Origin: CADEEN01 sp031379365
Lineage (GTDB): Bacteria; Pseudomonadota; Gammaproteobacteria; Burkholderiales; Burkholderiaceae_C
Assembly (NCBI GenBank): GCA_031379365.1
Contig: JANNFB010000350.1
Coordinates: forward strand, 1 to 14,715
Length of the DNA stretch: 14,715 bases
Direction: 5' to 3'
Shown here piece after piece: positions 12,918-14,715 of this stretch. Each line of letters starts with the position of its first letter. Positions within the stretch are counted from its first letter, which is position 1. Position numbers and translations under genes: made by a program. The notes beneath the pieces are model-generated. The model saw only the letters and a list, made by a program, of their open reading frames with translations. It was not told where the DNA came from and did no database searches.

Positions 12918-14715
12918 CTACTCGGGCTGGCGTTCGCCGCCGTCGTGACTCGGTGCAGGTGCAGCCGAGTCTGCCGCCGGCGCGTCGCCGCGCGGCTCAC
13001 GGTGCTCACGCGGCTCACGCTCACGGCGCGGGCCACGGTCGTCCCGGCGCGGGCGGTCGCCGAAGTCACGGCGCGGACGCTCTTCCTCGACAAAGCCTTC
13101 CGGCTTGTCCAGCAGCGCCTTGAGAGAGAGCTTGATGCGACCCTTCTCGTCGGTCTCCAGCACCTTGACCTTGACGATCTGGCCTTCCTGCAGGAAGTCT
13201 TCGACCCGCTCGACGCGCTGGTGGGCGATCTGGCTGATGTGCAGCAGACCGTCCTTGCCTGGCAGGATGTTGATCAAAGCACCGAAGTCGAGGATCTTGG
13301 TGACCGGGCCTTCATAGACCTTGCCGACTTCCGCCTCGGCGGTGATCTCGGTGATGCGCTTCTTGGCGTACTCGGCCTTCTCGGCCTCGTTCGAAGCGAT
13401 CGTGATGGTGCCGTCTTCGCCGATGTCGATGACGCAGCCGGTTTCTTCGGTCAGCGCGCGGATCACGGCGCCGCCCTTGCCGATCACGTCGCGGATCTTC
13501 TCGGGGTTGATCTTCATCGTGTACAGGCGCGGCGCGAACTGGGAGACCTCGGCCTTGGCCGAGCCCACCGATTCTTGCATCTTGCCCAGGATGTGCAGAC
13601 GCGCTTCCTTGGCCTGCGCCAGCGCCACTTGCATGATTTCCTTGGTGATGCCCTGGATCTTGATGTCCATCTGCAGTGCCGTCACGCCCGCGGTGGTGCC
13701 CGCCACCTTGAAGTCCATGTCGCCGAGGTGATCTTCGTCACCCAGGATGTCGGTCAGCACGGCGAAGCGATTGCCGTCCTTGATCAGGCCCATGGCAATG
13801 CCGGCCACGTGGGCCTTCATCGGCACGCCGGCGTCCATCATCGCCAGGCAGCCACCGCAGACCGAGGCCATCGACGAGGAGCCGTTGCTCTCGGTGATTT
13901 CCGACACCACGCGGATCGTGTATGGGAAGTCTTCCTTGCTCGGCAAAGCGGCGATCAGCGCGCGCTTGGCCAGCCGGCCGTGGCCGATCTCGCGCCGCTT
14001 GGGCGAGCCCACGCGGCCGGTCTCGCCGGTGGCGAAGGGGGGCATGTTGTAGTGCAACATGAAGCGGTCTTCGTAGTCGCCAGCCAGCGCGTCGATGCGC
14101 TGCGCATCGCGGTCGGTGCCGAGCGTGGCCACGACCACGGCCTGGGTCTCACCGCGGGTGAACAGGGCCGAGCCATGGGTACGCGGCAGGATGCCGGTGC
14201 GGATTTCGATCGGGCGCACGGTGCTGGTGTCGCGGCCGTCGATGCGCGGCTCTCCGGCGAGGATCTGGCTGCGCACGATGCGCGATTCGATCTCGAACAG
14301 CAGGCCTTCGACCTCGACCTTGTCGAACGCGATCGCGTCCTTGGTGAGTGCGGCCATCACGTTGGCGGTGGCTTCGCGGCAGGCTTGCGTGCGCGCTTGC
14401 TTGCTGCGGATCTGGTAGGCCGCGCGCAGTGCCGGCTCGGCCAGTGCGTTGACGTTGGCGATGAAGGCTTCGTTCTTGGCCGGGGCGGTCCAGGTCCACT
14501 CGGCCTTGCCAGCCTCGCGCACCAGGTCGTTGATAGCGGCAATGGCAATGTTGCCCTGCTCGTGGCCGAAGACCACGCCGCCCAGCATCACTTCTTCGCT
14601 CAGCTGGTCGGCTTCGCTCTCCACCATCAGCACAGCAGCTTCGGTGCCGGCGACGATGAGTTCCATCTTGCTGTCGATCAGCTGGGTCTTGCCCGGGTTG
14701 AGCACGTACTGGCCA
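12918..14715 (-). CDS. pnp: Polyribonucleotide nucleotidyltransferase (PNPase), partial, C-terminal 598 residues
   Basis: PNPase degrades RNA 3' to 5' using phosphate and takes part in RNA turnover and the degradosome. The right edge cuts the gene: the frame is open with GQYVLNPGKTQL, a segment about 165 residues into the E. coli protein, so the real start is outside. Numbered from the GTG codon at 14705, the linker helical domain comes first. The second RNase PH domain follows (GSALFTRGETQAVV at 178-191, GETGRVGSPKRREIGHGRLA at 227-246, SNGSSSMASVCGG at 273-285). The catalytic acid segment DILGDEDHLGDMDF is at 319-332. The KH domain has the IGKGG loop (408-412) and the S1 domain spans about 461-529. 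The tail from about 537 is Arg/Glu/Asp rich (RPRRDFGDRPRRDDRGPRRE) and probably disordered. It ends in TAG. Confidence 0.98.
   Translation of the reverse strand, partial: GQYVLNPGKTQLIDSKMELIVAGTEAAVLMVESEADQLSEEVMLGGVVFGHEQGNIAIAAINDLVREAGKAEWTWTAPAKNEAFIANVNALAEPALRAAYQIRSKQARTQACREATANVMAALTKDAIAFDKVEVEGLLFEIESRIVRSQILAGEPRIDGRDTSTVRPIEIRTGILPRTHGSALFTRGETQAVVVATLGTDRDAQRIDALAGDYEDRFMLHYNMPPFATGETGRVGSPKRREIGHGRLAKRALIAALPSKEDFPYTIRVVSEITESNGSSSMASVCGGCLAMMDAGVPMKAHVAGIAMGLIKDGNRFAVLTDILGDEDHLGDMDFKVAGTTAGVTALQMDIKIQGITKEIMQVALAQAKEARLHILGKMQESVGSAKAEVSQFAPRLYTMKINPEKIRDVIGKGGAVIRALTEETGCVIDIGEDGTITIASNEAEKAEYAKKRITEITAEAEVGKVYEGPVTKILDFGALINILPGKDGLLHISQIAHQRVERVEDFLQEGQIVKVKVLETDEKGRIKLSLKALLDKPEGFVEEERPRRDFGDRPRRDDRGPRREREPREHREPRGDAPAADSAAPAPSHDGGERQPE
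12991..13019. repeat. Direct repeat in the pnp arginine-rich tail
   Basis: CGCGGCTCACG occurs at 12991-13001 and again at 13009-13019. On the coding strand it produces the repeated REPRE/REPRG motif of the PNPase tail. Such short repeats are typical of low-complexity tails that expand and shrink between strains. Confidence 0.6.

Noticed and set aside
14703..14705. GTG at 14705 as a start of pnp
   Set aside because: The frame is open through the right edge with conserved PNPase sequence (GQYVLNPG), so this is an internal valine codon of a truncated gene.
1..14715. Undescribed system, mobile element, phage, CRISPR or defence island
   Set aside because: All the sequence is accounted for by conserved housekeeping genes in a familiar order with gaps below 90 bases. 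No transposase, integrase, array of repeats or unknown gene cassette is present.

Overview
The window is a stretch of chromosome from a high-GC betaproteobacterium, most likely order Burkholderiales. Gene order suggests this: pnp, a PIG3-type quinone oxidoreductase, tpiA, secG, tRNA-Leu, then nuoA onward is an arrangement I recall from that order. Other support comes from separate nuoC and nuoD genes, a NuoG without N7 cluster ligands, and a GC-rich palindromic repeat of a kind I associate with the Comamonadaceae/Rubrivivax-Leptothrix group. The genus cannot be fixed from the sequence alone.

Every gene lies on the minus strand, so transcription runs from high to low coordinates. From right to left there are: the 3' three quarters of pnp (polynucleotide phosphorylase, cut by the right edge); a zinc-independent NAD(P)H:quinone oxidoreductase gene broken by one in-frame TGA; tpiA (triosephosphate isomerase); secG (Sec translocon subunit); a tRNA-Leu with anticodon GAG; and then nuoA, B, C, D, E, F, G, H, I, J, K and the first 310 codons of nuoL (cut by the left edge). 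The nuo genes encode respiratory complex I. NuoE, F and G form the NADH-oxidising module, NuoB, C, D and I the connecting and quinone-reducing module, and NuoA, H, J, K and L the membrane proton-pumping arm. NuoM and NuoN should lie beyond the left edge.

Packing is very tight. Several junctions are 4-base ATGA overlaps (nuoE/F, F/G, G/H, J/K, and the oxidoreductase/tpiA), the other gaps between coding genes are at most 27 bases, and no stretch over 300 bases lacks a gene. The two largest gaps flank the tRNA gene (76 and 86 bases).

This is essentially conserved housekeeping sequence, and I see no undescribed system, mobile element or CRISPR array. Two things stand out. First, the oxidoreductase has an in-frame TGA where relatives have an arginine, immediately followed by an ATG. 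Second, a palindromic repeat is read through at the 3' end of nuoF, giving NuoF an unusual C-terminal tail of about 32 residues that still ends in the ATGA overlap with nuoG.
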